From Mesostigma viride (Eukaryota; Streptophyta; Mesostigmatophyceae; Mesostigmatales; Mesostigmataceae): a DNA stretch of 64,000 bases. The stretch lies in contig RPFO01000065.1 in NCBI GenBank assembly GCA_009746045.1, positions 7,441,862 through 7,505,861 of the forward strand. Direction: 5' to 3'. Under the pieces are notes generated by a model, which did not search any database, had not been told where the DNA came from, and worked only from the letters and a program-made list of their open reading frames with translations. The first letter of the stretch is position 1; each line of letters starts with the position of its first letter. The translations under genes and the position numbers were made by a program. This document shows positions 63,801-64,000 of the stretch, in pieces.

Positions 63801-64000
63801 TGGCCATGGCTGGAAGACGGGGCATTGACACCAACGGAACATACCTATAGATCTAGTAGTACTTACGTACGTGCTTGTGTGCCAGAAAGGCATGCAGGGA
63901 TCAACCTGCATGTGTGCATACATGCCAAGAATTGTATAGGTAAATTGCATGATTTCAGCACGCACATACAATGGTATCTTGTTGTAGAGCACGTATCACG
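63801..64000. other. Unassigned DNA at window end
   Basis: No frame or repeat recognised in the last 200 bp; it should be the original flank of the X element insertion. Confidence 0.4.

Overview
The window looks like nuclear DNA of a green alga, probably a chlorophycean (Chlamydomonas/Volvox/Haematococcus-like). The evidence is GC-rich genes, one with introns, TGTAA-type 3' end signals, and a dense TE population that includes split-direct-repeat (DIRS/TOC1-type) elements, RLE- and APE-type LINEs and Copia elements with unusual features. The species cannot be named from sequence alone.

Three host loci are visible. (1) Positions 1-8191 (+) hold the 3' half of an intron-containing UBR1/PRT6-type N-recognin E3 ligase; three of its introns carry tandem repeats, one of them a 1.55 kb pentanucleotide array. 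(2) Positions 49493-42322 (-) hold an almost continuous coding block: an AAA_28-type P-loop ATPase, then a eukaryotic RNA-dependent RNA polymerase (catalytic DLDGD), then a Upf1/Hrr1/SDE3-type SF1 helicase. The frame is broken at three points, one of them a ten-A homopolymer. (3) Positions 53484-54827 (+) hold an intronless cytochrome P450 with CYP19 (aromatase)-like motifs.

Almost everything else is nested mobile DNA. 8933-13239: a TIR element, a 58-bp tandem repeat and LINE scraps. 13240-15880: several 3' ends of an RLE-type LINE in opposite orientations. 15881-17712: a LINE-ORF1-only element (family X). 17713-23877: a nearly intact Copia element with protease coded after integrase. 23985-29671: an APE LINE broken by a split-repeat element and an X copy. 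29672-38161: a second, decayed Copia, broken by a second copy of the TIR element and by a TTAA-flanked MITE. 38405-41600: LINE fragments and a split-repeat element, themselves invaded. 49958-51921: a split-repeat element just upstream of the RDR locus. 55299-63800: a LINE with a SINE-like insertion, a second long X copy ending in a (CAATT)n array, and two nested split-repeat elements that interrupt that array.

The most interesting signals are the AAA-RDR-helicase fusion, which is effectively an RDR complex on one polypeptide, and a family of five small split-direct-repeat elements that share an A-[G-quadruplex tract]-B-A'-C-B' design. Two of these show dinucleotide-exact insertion without target duplication, as expected of tyrosine-recombinase retroelements.
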